Shown one piece after another: positions 44,791-56,119 of a DNA stretch of 64,000 nucleotides; the stretch's first letter is position 1; each line of letters starts with the position of its first letter. The notes beneath the pieces were generated by a model. The model made no database searches and was not told where the DNA came from. It was given only the letters and a program-made list of their open reading frames with translations. Position numbers and translations under genes: made by a program. The stretch comes from Tachypleus tridentatus (taxonomy: Eukaryota; Arthropoda; Merostomata; Xiphosura; Limulidae), in contig NC_134837.1 in NCBI RefSeq assembly GCF_004210375.1, forward strand, positions 18,981,586-19,045,585. Direction: 5' to 3'.

Positions 44791-44905
44791 CCCCGCGGCA
44801 TGTCTGCGAACTTTTTCCACTGGAAACCGGGTTTGGATACCCGTGTTGGGCAATGCACAGACAGCCTATTTGGTAGCTTTGTGCTTAACTCAAAACAAAG
44901 AAACA
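44791..44905 (+). mobile_element. short tRNA-derived repeat, family C
   Basis: Third tRNA-like family: GCGGCATGTCTGCGAACTT as box-A side, CCGGGTTTGGATACCCG as T-arm with box B, then GGCAATGCACAGACAGCC, TGGTAGCTTTGTGCTTAACTC and an AAAACAAAG tail. The T-stem is fully paired. Confidence 0.65.
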
Positions 44906-45669
44906 GCACTGAGCGCAATGATTCTAAACTAACATGTAATAATTGTACTAATGCGTAGACCTGACGTCTCTAGATATCTAAAACAATATATAAAACATTA
45001 GCGCAAGCAATCAGTGCTTAAAGTGAAGTTTGATCCTGGGGGCTCACCACAAAGAAAGGATAATTGTTTAGTTATATGAGACAACGGGATCTGAAACAGT
45101 ATCATTAGATTATCAACAGCTTATGGAGTAACAAAAAAGAAGGTCACGTGATTACACGTGAAAACTTCTCTTCAGCAAGCAAGATGGATCTAGTAGTAAT
45201 AGAAGTAGCAGTGGATCAGAAAAAGAAAGGAGTGGTGAACCTTTATCTTGTCACTCGAGATTCTACACTTATGGTCATCGTCAAAATTAATGGTGTCTTT
45301 TTATTCTGTAATATATCGTGCGTATATATATATATGTTAAAATATTCAACTGAATAGTTTGTTTTTGGGCTTTCTAAGACCAATGGTCTAGTAGAAGAAA
45401 CACTTTATGAAGTTAATATCTGTTGAAATCAAGTCGTAAATACCGTACGAAAACACTTGCAATCTTGAAGATTTCAGAAGAAGTCCGCATGATGTGGCAA
45501 AAATAAAATCATGTCTAATTTTAGATTTGTTTTAAATTTTGATAACAGTTACAACTGTGATCCAAGATGGTAGATAAGATAGGAGTCATTGTTTTACACA
45601 GTCCAAGATTCTCATCTCCACACATACCCAGTGTCAATGGGGTCATCTGACGATAAATTTCATCTCTTC
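44906..45669. other. spacer, nothing recognised
   Basis: No gene. A frame at 45148-45357 has no domain and ends in an AT-rich microsatellite. Confidence 0.35.
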
Positions 45670-45778
45670 CCAATGGCACAGCAGTAGGTCTGTAGACTCG
45701 CACCTTTAGAAACCGGATTTTGATACTCTGGTTGGCAAAGCACACATAGCCCATTGTGTTTAATTCCAAACAACAGCA
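45670..45778 (+). mobile_element. short tRNA-derived repeat, family C
   Basis: Matches the copy at 44791: TGGCACAGCAGTAGGTCTG, GACTCGCACCTTTAGAAACC, box B side GGATTTTGATACTC, GGCAAAGCACACATAGCCC, then TTTAATTCCAAACAACAGC. Confidence 0.68.
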
Positions 45779-45942
45779 ATGTCATACTGTTAGGTTGTAA
45801 TTTTTTTAACATACATAGAATGCTTACATGTTTTCATCTCAATCGTGAATACCATCAGCAAACAGAAAGACCTAGACACCTTTCACAAGTGAAATATAAT
45901 AATAATGTTTTGTTTTTGGTATTAATCACAATGAAACACAAT

Positions 45943-46006
45943 TAGCTGTCTGTACTGTGTCCACCACAGTTGTAAATCCTTAGACTCACAGCTAAGTCAT
46001 CCGCGT
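45943..46006 (-). mobile_element. family B remnant
   Basis: Minus-strand fragment with CTGTGTCCACCACAG joined directly to TTGTAAATCC(T)TAGACTCA; the box B segment is deleted. Confidence 0.45.
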
Positions 46007-46290
46007 GCTATATATAAAAGGATATCTCGTTGAAGTATTTTCAGTGATATATATTTATGGATTCCTTTTTGGCCGAGTCTATTTGTATTTATTTACAAAA
46101 AAAAAACTGCTGTTTTAATACCAGCAGCGATATTTGGTAGAAAAATACAGAATATTACGTTCATTTTTAATACATAAAAATATAGTACAACACGTAACAT
46201 AATTAACAGATTAAACTTAAATTAAAGTTTCCCAACCATCAGGCGCAGAAATTTTTTGCGTTTTAGTACGATATCACTCGTGATTTTCTG
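46007..46290. other. AT-rich spacer
   Basis: Includes an A9-10 run near 46098. Nothing else is recognised. Confidence 0.35.
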
Positions 46291-46364
46291 TTCTGGTTTT
46301 TCAAGACACGACTGGGGATTCGAGCCCCGAATCTTTAACGCACCTAGCGACTCTCTGTCGTCCA
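46291..46364 (-). other. isolated tRNA-like arm
   Basis: On the minus strand CGGGGCTCGAATCCCCA forms a T-arm with an intact box B, preceded by GTCGCTAGGTGCGTTAAAG. There is no complete cloverleaf or acceptor pairing. Probably a piece of another tRNA-derived repeat rather than a tRNA gene. Confidence 0.35.
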
Positions 46365-47145
46365 TTTTTCATTAACTGAGACGAATAAAACAATAAATAA
46401 GAAGCGACATAAAACGAAACATAAACACACATTGTTTTAACATATTCCAAGAGATAGATCGGCGACCTGCACTCCTTATATGGTTAATGATGCTCCGCGT
46501 GAGTGCTAAATCATGTAACTTACGTTTTAAAGATCCAGGCTGGGTGAACATTTGAAGAGCGAAATTCTCAAAAGACATTCAAATTTGAAATTCTATATGA
46601 ACCTAACAACTGAGAGTCAACGTTGTCCTGAAGTGATTTCAATGCTTCCGGTCCCCAACTGGTACCTATCAACTCAGAGAGTACTTTGTAAGAATGTTTT
46701 CATTTGTAGTAACGTGCTAGAAGCTTAGTTCACAGTGAAGTTCCTACCATCTTATATTACAATGTTCCACAGATAGATTCAAGTCGAAGGCTTCTGTCAC
46801 AGCCTTTTCGAGAAAAGATATTCATATAGTGAGATTGCTATATGGCATAGAGCAAAATGACACAGTTCAAAAAAGGATGCTCTCAATATTCTCCATTGGA
46901 ATGGAAAATTTCATACAGCAGAACGTTTAGGGGAACAACGGGCTTAACCCACAAAATGTAGGTTATGTTTACGACAGAGAATCCTTCCAACCAAAAAGCA
47001 GTTCCAGTGAAACTTCGGGTATTTCGCGATACCATTAATAGGTTAATAAACTAGGATATCAATCTGATTAAGAGTTAAGAGCCTAAAGCTGGTAAGATTC
47101 TGCTACACCTCGATATCAACGGTTATTTTCATTAGAATAACGATT
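46365..47145. other. spacer, nothing recognised
   Basis: No domain-bearing frame and no repeat unit. Confidence 0.35.
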
Positions 47146-47424
47146 GTTTTTTTTTGTTTTTTGGAATTTCGCACAAAGCTACTCGAGGGCTATCTGTGCT
47201 AGCCGTCCGTAATTTAGCAGTGTAAGACTAGAGGGAAGGCAGCTAGTCATCACCACCCACCGCCATCTCTTGGGCAACTCTTTAACCAACGGATAGTGGG
47301 ATTGACCAACATGTTATAATACCCCCACGATTGAAATGGGGAGCATGTTTGGTGTGACGGGGATTCGAGCCCGCAACCCTCAGATTACAAGTCGAACGCC
47401 TTAACCATCTGGCTATGCTGGGCC
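47146..47424 (-). mobile_element. SINE family A, full length
   Basis: Minus-strand copy from TTGGAATTTCGCACAAAG to CTATGCTGGGCC. No clear target duplication. Confidence 0.9.
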
Positions 47425-47870
47425 TACTATGAGAAGTGCTTACTAAAAGTTTATAAAGATGCATGGTTCTAAGACTGCTCTTGCTACAATAGAATTGTCA
47501 GTGTCGTTACAACAGAATTTAATTTTTTCTATGGCATTGAGCAAATAAATAATGAAATAATTATTTTTAAGAGTATCGCACAACCTGGAAAGACTGTTTT
47601 TGTATTTCTTTACGTTTCAGTACACGACGCATAACTCTTTTTATACACACTTGTACATACACATAGAAAAAAACCGAATACGGAAGAATACGAACGACTT
47701 CCAATGTTTAAAATTAAAAGTATTTAGAACAAATAATTAGTAGTAAATATGATTCACTCTTTCTTATATATATTTAACGAATGATATTGTTTATATTAAC
47801 ATTTCCGTGGAATTTTTTAATAAAAAACAAGTAAGCCTAATTTCAGTATTATGCGTGTGCATGAAACTAA
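47425..47870. other. AT-rich spacer, nothing recognised
   Basis: No gene or repeat unit between the SINE at 47146 and the Tc1-like element that starts near 47871. Confidence 0.35.
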
Positions 47871-48908
47871 ACTCTTCAAAAAATGAAACACAAAAGGCAA
47901 AATTTGAGACAAATTGTTAACAAGTTTATTCCGGGTAGTTCTGTATGACATGTTTGAAACTTTGCACATTCACTGCTGAACATCCAAAGTCTGCAAAGGC
48001 GAAGTCCACGCTCACCAGTTGAAGTTTAGCGTCACTCAACATCAATAACGAGTATGCCCCTCGTGAGCATCAATAACTGCTTGGCATCTCCTGTCCCTGG
48101 AAGCGATGAGATAACGAATCACATCCTGTGGAATGGCTGTCCACTCAGCCTGCAAAGCTGCTGCAAGCTGAGGTGGAGTCTGCGGTTGAGGTTGTCGCAG
48201 ACGTCGGTCCAACTCGTCCCAAAGATGTTCGATGGGGTTTAAATCTGGTGATCTGGAGGGCCAGGGAAGAACATTGATGTTGTGTGTCTCAAGAAGACAG
48301 TGGTGAGTCGGGCTGTGTGAGGACGGGCGTTGTCATGTTGAAAAACGTCGTTGACGTTCACCATGATGGGTTGCACATGGAGCCTAAGAATCTCGTAGAC
48401 GGTTGCGTACGGTCTGATCGGAAATCCTACGCAGCTCTGGTATGGTTGAGGCAGTAGACATCGCAGTGGTGGTTCTATCCCGAAGGTGACGTAACCGGAT
48501 GTAGCGATCTTGTGCGGGCGTGGTCACACGAGGTCTGCCAGATCGTGGACGGTCACGAGTTGATCCATGTTGTTGGTGACGATTCCATAGCCTTGTGATG
48601 GTGCTTGGGTGGACATTCACAGCTCTGGCAACATCTGATCGAGATTCGCCTGCTTCCAAGCGACCAATGGCGTTGTTGCGTTGTGCTTCAGTCAGTCTTG
48701 GCGCAACTGTATTGCGTGTCGGTGGCTTAACACTGAGCTCTGGAAACCGAGAACCCGCCACTTTTATAGGGATTTTGCACATATTGCACGTGCAGAACAT
48801 GCAGATCTCTCAAACAAATTTATTGGACACGAATGCGTTTTGGCGAAAAATCCGATGTTTTCCTCCGTTTTCAAAATGCATAACTTTTATTGTCATTTTG
48901 GTCTGGCA
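47871..48908 (-). mobile_element. Tc1-like transposon, internally deleted, ends decayed
   Basis: Bounds are set by the transposase remains and weak, imperfect terminal similarity (CTCTTCAAAAAATGAAACAC on the left; the right side reads CTTTTATTGTCATTTTG). At about 1.04 kb it is too short for an intact copy. It belongs to a different Tc1 lineage from the elements at 8.1 and 51.0 kb, judged by its protein sequence. Confidence 0.75.
48042..48800 (-). pseudogene. Tc1-like transposase, fused ends with the middle deleted
   Basis: The first half (48800-48384) gives the paired HTH region RLTEAQRNNAIGRLEAGESR, then VHPSTITRLWNRHQQHGSTR and the GRPRVTT linker, then ISDQTVRNRLRDS. The middle with the first catalytic Asp is missing. 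The last part resumes with FQHDNARPHTARLTT (second Asp), a one-base frameshift near 48295, then LPWPSRSPDLNPIEHLW with the Glu, and ends HEGHTRY-stop at 48042. The Asp-to-Glu spacing is about 34 when the frameshift is allowed for. The protein is dead: one catalytic residue and the core fold are lost. Confidence 0.88.
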
Positions 48909-49640
48909 ATCGGTGCCTTAACACGTGTAGCATCACATACTCTGAGCTTGTAACGTTATTACATATATTTCTCTTTAAAATAAAAAAATATCCCTTTTGC
49001 GTTTCTTGTTTTGAAGAGTATATTTGTTTAACAATAGTGTACAACAATTTAGCATGCATTACCAGTCGTGTGAAGTGTTACTATATTTTAGCGCCACCTC
49101 GTGTAATACAAATGAAATATTGGTTTATTTTTTGTTTGTTCAGGTTAAGCAAAATACTACACAATACAATGGCGGATATAGGGGTGACTAAATGTAACGT
49201 ATCTTTTTTACAACATAAAAAGGGGAGTAGCCACTCACCTCCTATATCCACCTCTGCATTGGACTGACTGTATGGGCTCTGCCCATTACAGATATCGAAA
49301 TAAGATTCTAGCATTATAAACTAAGACAACACAATTTTAATAGTTTCTATATATATATATGTATAAAGATAATTTGTTGTTAGATAAGATATTTTTTATT
49401 ATGGGTCTGTCATACTTTAACTCGAGTGTAATATTCAATCTCAAAATGATATTTAAAATAAAGTTTTAAAAGATTTATAGTACAAAACACATTTTTAAAT
49501 AACATATATGGTTTTCAATACTTTTATTCAAATATTCTACAGTCTTATCCTCCTAACATTTGTGTACAACACGAAGTTAGCTTATTTACGCTATTACTTT
49601 TTTGCAAACTTTAATAACAGCCCCATAGTTTTAGAAAATT
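48909..49640. other. spacer with short (AT)n tract
   Basis: Antiparallel frames at 48890-49314 have no domain. The (AT)n tract is at 49350-49362. No gene. Confidence 0.35.
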
Positions 49641-49815
49641 GCCTGGCACGGTTTGTTTGTTAGAGAGCTCGATTCGTAATCTGCAAATCATGGGTTCGAA
49701 TCCCCGCTACCGAACATGATCGCTTTTTCAACCGTGGCGCTTTATAACGTGACAATCAATACAATTATTTCATTAGAGAATCCCAAACGTTAGCAGTTGG
49801 TGGTGTAATTAGCTG
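49641..49815 (+). mobile_element. SINE family A, decayed and truncated
   Basis: Head TGCCTGGCACGGTTTG, box B GGGTTCGAATCCCC, then a shortened central domain. It stops where the next copy begins. Confidence 0.75.
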
Positions 49816-49817
49816 CT

Positions 49818-50090
49818 GGCCCGACATGGCCAGGTGGTTAAGGAGCTCAATTAGTAATCTGAGAGTTACAGGTTCGAATTCCCATCACACCAAACATCCT
49901 TGCTCTTTTATCCGTGAGGGTGTTATAATGTTACGGTCAATCCCACTATTCGTTGTCAAAAGAATAGCCTAAACGTTGGAGGTGGGTGGCGGTGACTAGG
50001 TGTCTTCCTTTTAACCTTACACTGCTAAATTAGGGACGGCTAGCGAAGATAACCCTCGAGTAGGTTTCCGCGAAATTCAACAGGAGCCAA
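49818..50090 (+). mobile_element. SINE family A, full length, inserted next to an older copy
   Basis: Begins GGCCCGACATGGCCAGG and runs to CGCGAAATTCAAC. It lies head to tail with the decayed copy before it. Confidence 0.85.
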
Positions 50091-51044
50091 TGCTCAGAAA
50101 TTAAATACATGCTAAAAATTAACGCTTTGTATTTACCATTAAAGAGTATACTCAATTATAATATATCAAACCATTAAATATATAAAAGACAGACATAAAC
50201 TTACCAATAAAATACTTATTCAAAGGTTTTAACATTATATTTTTAAACAAAAAAAAATCTTACAACGATGTGGACGAGTGTTGCTCTTCCAGTTTTAATA
50301 AAATGAAAATCTAGTTTGTATTCACGTTGTCATTTCCACAAACTGTAGTTAATATGTATTTATAAAATATACAATCATTCTCTATTGTTCCGACATAAAA
50401 AGTAGGTCATAAATTGCGTGAAAAGTAAGATAATAATGACAGCAGACAAAATCCACCAAAGCAAAATATTACTTTTCATCAAGATTTACGTCCACAAAGA
50501 TTTATTTAAATTAAAAAAAAGAAACATTTACAAGTAAACGCAATATCTCTACTCCACCCATCTTATTCAATAAAGGGAAGATGATATACATTATAGCATA
50601 TACTTTAGAGGGACAGATACTTGACACACTAATATCTTAAATTTTGTTTGTGGAAAAAATGTATTAGAGCATATTAAATTGTAACATCATAACACAAGAC
50701 AGATAGTTTCTGCATAAACGCATTTATTAATGTGCGAAAACCTTACAGGTAATTTTGGGGGGAAAATAAGAGCTGTTCTTTGATGTGGAATATGTAAATA
50801 AAAACACTAATAATAAACTCTTGTAACGTTTATATATACAGGCAATGTCCCAAGGTTCAGAGCTTGTAACTACATGCACCGACAACTTGTTTTAACTTTG
50901 ACCCCTTTAAAAACGATAAAAAAGGTACACATTCAAAACATGACTACTTTAGTCTGTAGGGATTGTCCCAAGGTACATTGGGCAAAGTCTCATCACGTTT
51001 TCCAGAATTTCCAGTTTGTACGCTAATAATTATTCAAATACACA
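50091..51044. other. AT-rich spacer, nothing recognised
   Basis: The strings CAATGTCCCAAGGT (50843) and GATTGTCCCAAGGT (50960) form a weak repeat. No gene. Confidence 0.35.
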
Positions 51045-51046
51045 TA

Positions 51047-52616
51047 CACTGCTGGCCAAAATCATAAGGCCAATGAACATAAAGAAAAAATATGCATTTT
51101 GCGTTGTTAAACTCAACCACTTATTTGAATAGAGCTTCGAAAGATTAAAATAAGAAAAGGGAAAATAAAAATAAAAACCTTTTTAGCATTTAATACGGAA
51201 AATGTGAACACTGTAAAATTAGCCTAAATACCAGCTGGTCAATAGTTTAAGACTATACTGAAACGTAGCGTTAATCGATAAACACGTAACGAAATTTAGT
51301 CATTTGTGTTCAAGCATTAGCGTTGTCAACATCTCCTATGTTACATTGGGTAAAAACATGACAAAGACTAAAAATTTGACAGAGTTTGAACGTGGCAGAA
51401 CTGTCAAACTGCAAAAGCAAGGTCTCTCTCAACGTGCCATCGCTGGTGAGATTGAGCGAAGTAAAACTGCTGTTGCAAATTTCTTAAAAGACCCTGAGGG
51501 ATACGGAACGAGAATTTCAAGTGGTAGGTCCAAGAAAATTTTGCCGGCGTTAATCAGAAAGATTCGATGGTATGTCCGGCAAGACACTAACCGATCGTCG
51601 AACCAGATTAAGGCCCTTACGGATGCAAAATGCAGCTTAAAAACAATAAGGCGGCATCTACGAGAGAAAGACTTTAAAAACCGTAAACGTCTTCAAAGGC
51701 CACGCCTCCTTCCACACCTCAAAACAGCTCGGTTAAACTTTGCTGAGAAGCAACAAACATGGCACGTAAAAAATGTGAACGAAGGTTTTGTTCTCTGATG
51801 AGAAAAACTTAACCTGCATGATCCAGATGGCTTCCAACGTTATTGGCACGATAAGGATATCCCACCTGAGACATTTTCTACACGACACAGGGGAGGAGGT
51901 TCCATCATGATCTGTGGTGCTTTCTCCTTCCATGAAACAATGAAGCTGCAGGTTATACAGGGGCGTCAAACAGCAGTTTGCTACATTGGCATGTTGGAGA
52001 GAACATCCTTATTGACTGAAAGCCCTCGCTTTTGTGGAAATGATTGGATCTTTCAGCAAGACAACGCTGCAATCCATAATGCCCGCAGGATAAAGGACTT
52101 TTTAATGGCGAATAACGTGATTCTTTTGGACCATCCAATGTATTCGCCCGAACTGAACCCCATTGAAAATGTTTGGGGGTGGATGGCAAGAGAAGCCTAT
52201 AGAAATAGACGTCAATTTCAAACAGTGCATGATCTTCGTGAAGCCATCTTCACCACTTAGAATAACATTGAAGTCAGCCTTCTGCAAACGCTTGTATCGA
52301 CCATGGGAAAGCAAATGTTTGAAATTATTCGCAATGACAGCCGTGCAACTCACTACTGAGACCTCTTGTTGGGCATTTCCTACCCTATTTAGGACTTCTT
52401 TTTGGTATGGTATTAAGCTTTTGACCAGCTAGTATTCAGACTTATTGTATAGTGTTCGCATTTTCTCTATTAAATGCTAAAAAGTTTTTTATTTTTATTT
52501 TCCCTTTTCTTATTATCATATTTCGAAGCTCTACTCAAATAAGTGGTTGAGTCTAACAACGCAAAATGCATATTTTTTCTTCATGTTTATTAGCCTTAAG
52601 AATTTGGCCAGTAGTG
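51047..52616 (+). mobile_element. Tc1-like transposon, 1570 bp, long TIRs
   Basis: The left end CACTGCTGGCCAAAATCATA at 51047 matches the reverse complement of the right end, CACTACTGGCCAAATTCTTA at 52616. Similarity continues inward for about 175 bp at about 85-90 percent by eye. TA flanks both ends (51045-51046, 52617-52618). Long inverted repeats of this kind occur in some Tc1 lineages. Length fits a full element, but the transposase is broken. Confidence 0.93.
51358..52359 (+). pseudogene. Tc1-like DD34E transposase, nearly full length, broken
   Basis: Starts MTKTKNLTEFERGRTVKLQK at 51358, followed by the first HTH (LSQRAIAGEIERSKTAVANF), the SGRSKK linker and the second HTH (SNQIKALTDA..LKTIRRHL). 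Around 51785-51806 two compensating indels put VLFSDEK, the first catalytic Asp, out of frame and create two stops. The frame then resumes ([19 protein letters not shown]) through [25 protein letters not shown] (second Asp) and [13 protein letters not shown], with the Glu 34 residues later. A TAG at 52258 cuts the last 33 codons; the ancestral stop is TGA at 52357. An intact relative would be about 333 residues. It is the best-preserved transposase in the window. Confidence 0.92.
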
Positions 52617-52618
52617 TA

Positions 52619-53532
52619 TTATTTTCCATTGGATTGTTGCTTATAATGTGTGACTTCGTTATTGGCAATCAGTTCGTTTTTTGGCAAACTGAGTTTGTCG
52701 TAGGGAAGATAATATGTGAAGCCCTAAGCTAGAGAGTTTTCTTATTTTTCGACAAATCAAGTGATAGTTAGGAGTTGCCCCACCCCTACTGCTCGATTCA
52801 GAGCGCACGAGGATAGTGTATTTGAAATGTGTTTCTACGTAAAGTTGGCCTTGTTAATACTACACGTATTTTTATATGTATTTATATATATAAAACCATG
52901 TTGGATCCTTTAAGGATAGCTAAAACATTTTACCTTTAATTTGTGGATTAAAGATAACTTAATATTTGTATAACTCTAGAGACTTGGACAACTAGTAAAA
53001 CCTACAAGTGTGACGCTTTTTTGCTTTGTTTTATAACTTTGAATTTTGTTTCGTTTAGTGTTGCTTCTGTTGAATCGTAAAAAAATAGCATAAATGTAAG
53101 TTTAGCATCAACGGAAATTGGGTTTGGTTCACTTTTGAATGTAGCGTGTATTTGAAACAGTTGTACCTTTGCTGTAACGTTATTAGCTTTGACTTTTGGA
53201 TTTGATTTAACGAAATGTTTAGTGTTTCACTTTTGCCTTAAAGTTGAGAGCTGTAGTTTAAATCTAAAGTGAGATGCTCCAAGCTGATAAGAGCTTTGAA
53301 TAAAGGCTCAGCACTGCCTAACACAAACACAATTCGCTTTTATTTCGATTCTGTATTATTTTATTTTCCTGTTTTTTTGTGAATAAACATTTTTATCATC
53401 GTGTACCTTTCTGTTTTAACGATTTCTTCCAGTTAATCTCGGTCGTTATTGGAGAATGTTCACTCATACACTGTAGACCGATATATTATGAATCTCCAGT
53501 TAGTTTCGTGGTCCTAACTGATTAGTCTATAG
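52619..53532. other. spacer, nothing recognised
   Basis: AT-rich sequence without domain-bearing frames. Confidence 0.4.
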
Positions 53533-53811
53533 GTTTGTTTGTTTGTTTCTGAATTTCAGGCAAAGCTACACGAGGGCTATCTGCACTAGCCGTCTCTAAT
53601 TTAGTAGTGTAAGACTAGAGAAAAGGCAGCTAGTCATCATCACCCACTGCCAACTCTTGGGCTACTCTTCTACCAACGAATAGTATGATTGACCGTCACA
53701 TTATAACGCCCCCAGGGCTGAAAGAACAAGCATGTTTAGTGTGACAGGGATTTGAACCCGCGACCCACAGATTGCAAGTCGAGCATCCTAACCACTTAGC
53801 CATGCTGGGCC
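53533..53811 (-). mobile_element. SINE family A, full length
   Basis: Minus-strand copy from GTTTGTTTCTGAATTTC to CCATGCTGGGCC. No convincing target duplication. Confidence 0.9.
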
Positions 53812-54380
53812 TAATCTGAAGGAGAACTCTTCTATTAAAAATACCACAGTTTGCAAGAAAACACAAGAAATAGAAAATTTGGAAAATAAATGGAATTTGT
53901 CTTCTTTAGATACTGTTTATTTGTAATGTTAGGGTTAGTTATACAAAAGTATACGATGTCAAAAAATAAAATGGTTTTGTTGTCATTAAATGTTTTGGAC
54001 TTCATATTATTTTATTCCAATGACTTTGTTTTATTGTTGAATCCGTTCTTTTAAATTATTCAGTTCTATTGTTGGGTAGTTTATTTTCGATTATTTGGAA
54101 AGAAATAACGATTGAAAATCCAATTAATAATGACAGAATAGTTTTATTTATTCATCTACATGTTCTACACCTTCGAGTTTTACTTTTGTACTAATACGTT
54201 GAGCGACCTCTCACATAGGTACAGGTCAAACTTCACAGACAATATTAAATAATCATTTCCATGCTAATTTTCTCTCGTATCTATGGTATTTTCTTATGTC
54301 TCTAATAATTCATTGAAAAAAAAATATATTCTCGAAACTGAACTCTCGCCTAACAGTCCTTACTAACTTACTTATTAAAT
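53812..54380. other. AT-rich spacer, nothing recognised
   Basis: Contains TTCATCTACATGTTCTACAC, similar to 58635-58655, a possible trace of another dispersed repeat. Confidence 0.35.
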
Positions 54381-54658
54381 CGGCCTGGTATAGCCAAGCG
54401 TGTTAAGGCGTGGGACTAGTAATCTGAGGGTCGCGGGTTCGCGCCCGCATCGCGCCAAACATGATGGCCTCCCAGCCATGGGGGCGTTATAATGTAACGG
54501 TCAATCCCACTATTCTTTGGTAAAAGAGTAGCCCAAGAGCTGGCGGTGGGTGGTGATGACTAGCTGCCTTCCCTCTTGTCCTACACTGCTAATTTAGGGA
54601 CGGCTAACGCAGATAGCCTTGGTATAGCTTTGCGCAAAATTTAAAAACAAACAAACAA
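54381..54658 (+). mobile_element. SINE family A, full length
   Basis: Head CGGCCTGGTATAGCCAAG, box B altered to GGGTTCGCGCCCG, full central domain and tail. Confidence 0.9.
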
Positions 54659-55150
54659 TACTACCGAATATGTCGCTAGCGTGAAAATACTCAACTAATT
54701 AAATCATGAATTTGTACCTTTACTAGTAATGACATAAGTATAGTATAATTAATTGTCTAGACTTATTATTGGATTGAATTCTAGTAATGTTCCATGGAGA
54801 TAACTTTCTTTGATCAGACGCTAGTATTATTATTGGGTTGATATTTAGTTATGATTCCTGGAAGCAACTTCGTTTGAGAAGAAGTGTCAACTGTGACTGT
54901 GGAACCAATTAAAAGACTTTCCATCAATAAATATGTTAATCTGTGAACTGGTTTATTTAAATAATGAACTACTTATTCATGAGTTTCAGCAGAATTTTTT
55001 CCACAGGGGAGCAAAGTCAAAATCAAAAGACTGTGTAGCCACCTTCAAAGTTCTGTCATTACTGTCAAAAGAATAGAAAAACTCCCACAGCTAGATTTGA
55101 TGGCATAAGTATTTGTGAGACTAGCCTAAGCCAAACTGGGAACTTGCAGC
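54659..55150. other. AT-rich spacer, nothing recognised
   Basis: Weak recurrence of ATTATTGG(A/G)TTGA..CTAGTAATG(T/A)TCC(A/T)GGA near 54760-54870. No gene. Confidence 0.35.
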
Positions 55151-55192
55151 TATATATATATATATATATATTTATGTATATATACATATAGG
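55151..55192. repeat. (TA)n microsatellite
   Basis: TATATATATATATATATATA followed by imperfect TATGTATATATACATATA. Confidence 0.95.
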
Positions 55193-55640
55193 CGGTATAG
55201 TTCTTTTGTTGTGCTGTCAATTAGTGCTTTTCTACCATGTTGGGGCTGGAATGCCAACACCAAGAGGTAAGTTTTCATCTTACTTCGCCCCAAATGATTT
55301 TACCTTATTTCCTGTTGGGTTTTTTTTCAATTAATTCTTTACTTTGGAGGGCATTCACCTTCCCATAACTGTCTGCAGGCAGTGAAAGGTAATATAGAAG
55401 TGGGACGTTGTGGGCTTGAGCACCCACATCTCGCTCTTCTAATTTCTATTTCTAACTTTATATCTATTGCAATTCTTTATTTTTTATGTGAGACTGGTGA
55501 ATGGAGGTTAAGACTAATAGACGGTGCATCCCCACCGCTATGTGGGTCTATTTCCGCAGCCACCTCCGAAACCTAGGGTACATTTTATAATCCCACATTG
55601 TAGCTGGTACCCCGGATCTTTTCAGTTGATGCGGCGTTTT
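55193..55640 (+). other. unrecognised GC-richer island with a 64-codon frame
   Basis: Composition rises above the surroundings. Notable strings: GGGGCTGGAATGCCAACACC, a donor-like AGAGGTAAGTTTTC at about 55264, GCATCCCCACCGC and GCTGGTACCCCGGATC. A frame at 55382-55576 reads VGRCGLEHPHLALLISISN then a hydrophobic stretch and ends ASPPLCGSISAATSET. I know no family for it. It could be part of an unclassified transposon, a non-coding RNA gene or an exon. Confidence 0.3.
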
Positions 55641-56006
55641 TCTTTAATTTGTTTTTGTTTCTGCTTGTTTTTGAGTTAAAGTAACAAATTAATATATATA
55701 TACAATCCATAAAAGTAAATTTTCGTTTACTCATTCAGTTTCTTAACCCTATAAAATAATTTCGCCTTATATAAAACAACTACTCATGCTAATACAATAA
55801 TTCAAGGTTTAAAATATGCCTCTTTACATAATCACAACAAAAACATTGTTTCGTAAAGTTTAGGGATTTTTTTATAAAATTATATTAAAAGTTTCTTACT
55901 TTATGATCTGACGTTTTCCAATGAGGTGAATCAATATATTGCCAGTATGATGATTTTCCCAAAACAGAAGTAACTTGCTGGTAACTGGTCTATTATATAT
56001 GACCTG
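55641..56006. other. AT-rich spacer
   Basis: Nothing recognised apart from the target site of the next element at its end. Confidence 0.35.
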
Positions 56007-56111
56007 GCGCCCCGCTAGTGCAGAGGTAAGTCTAAAATCAGGGGTTCGATTCCCCTCGGTGGGTTCAGCAGATAACCTGATGTGGCTTTGCTATGTGAAA
56101 AACACACACAC
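56007..56111 (+). mobile_element. short tRNA-derived repeat, family B, with internal deletion
   Basis: GCGCCCCGCTAGTGCAGAGG, then TAAGTC joined directly to TAAAATCAGGGGTTCGATTC (about 14 bp lost), CCTGATGTGGCTTTGC and ACACACACA. Flanked by ATGACCTG at 55999-56006 and 56112-56119, a target duplication that proves family B is a retroposon. Confidence 0.85.
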
Positions 56112-56119
56112 ATGACCTG

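Noticed and set aside
48890..49314. antiparallel frames of 125 and 77 codons
   Set aside because: No domain and no splice or promoter context; shadows of each other next to a decayed transposon.
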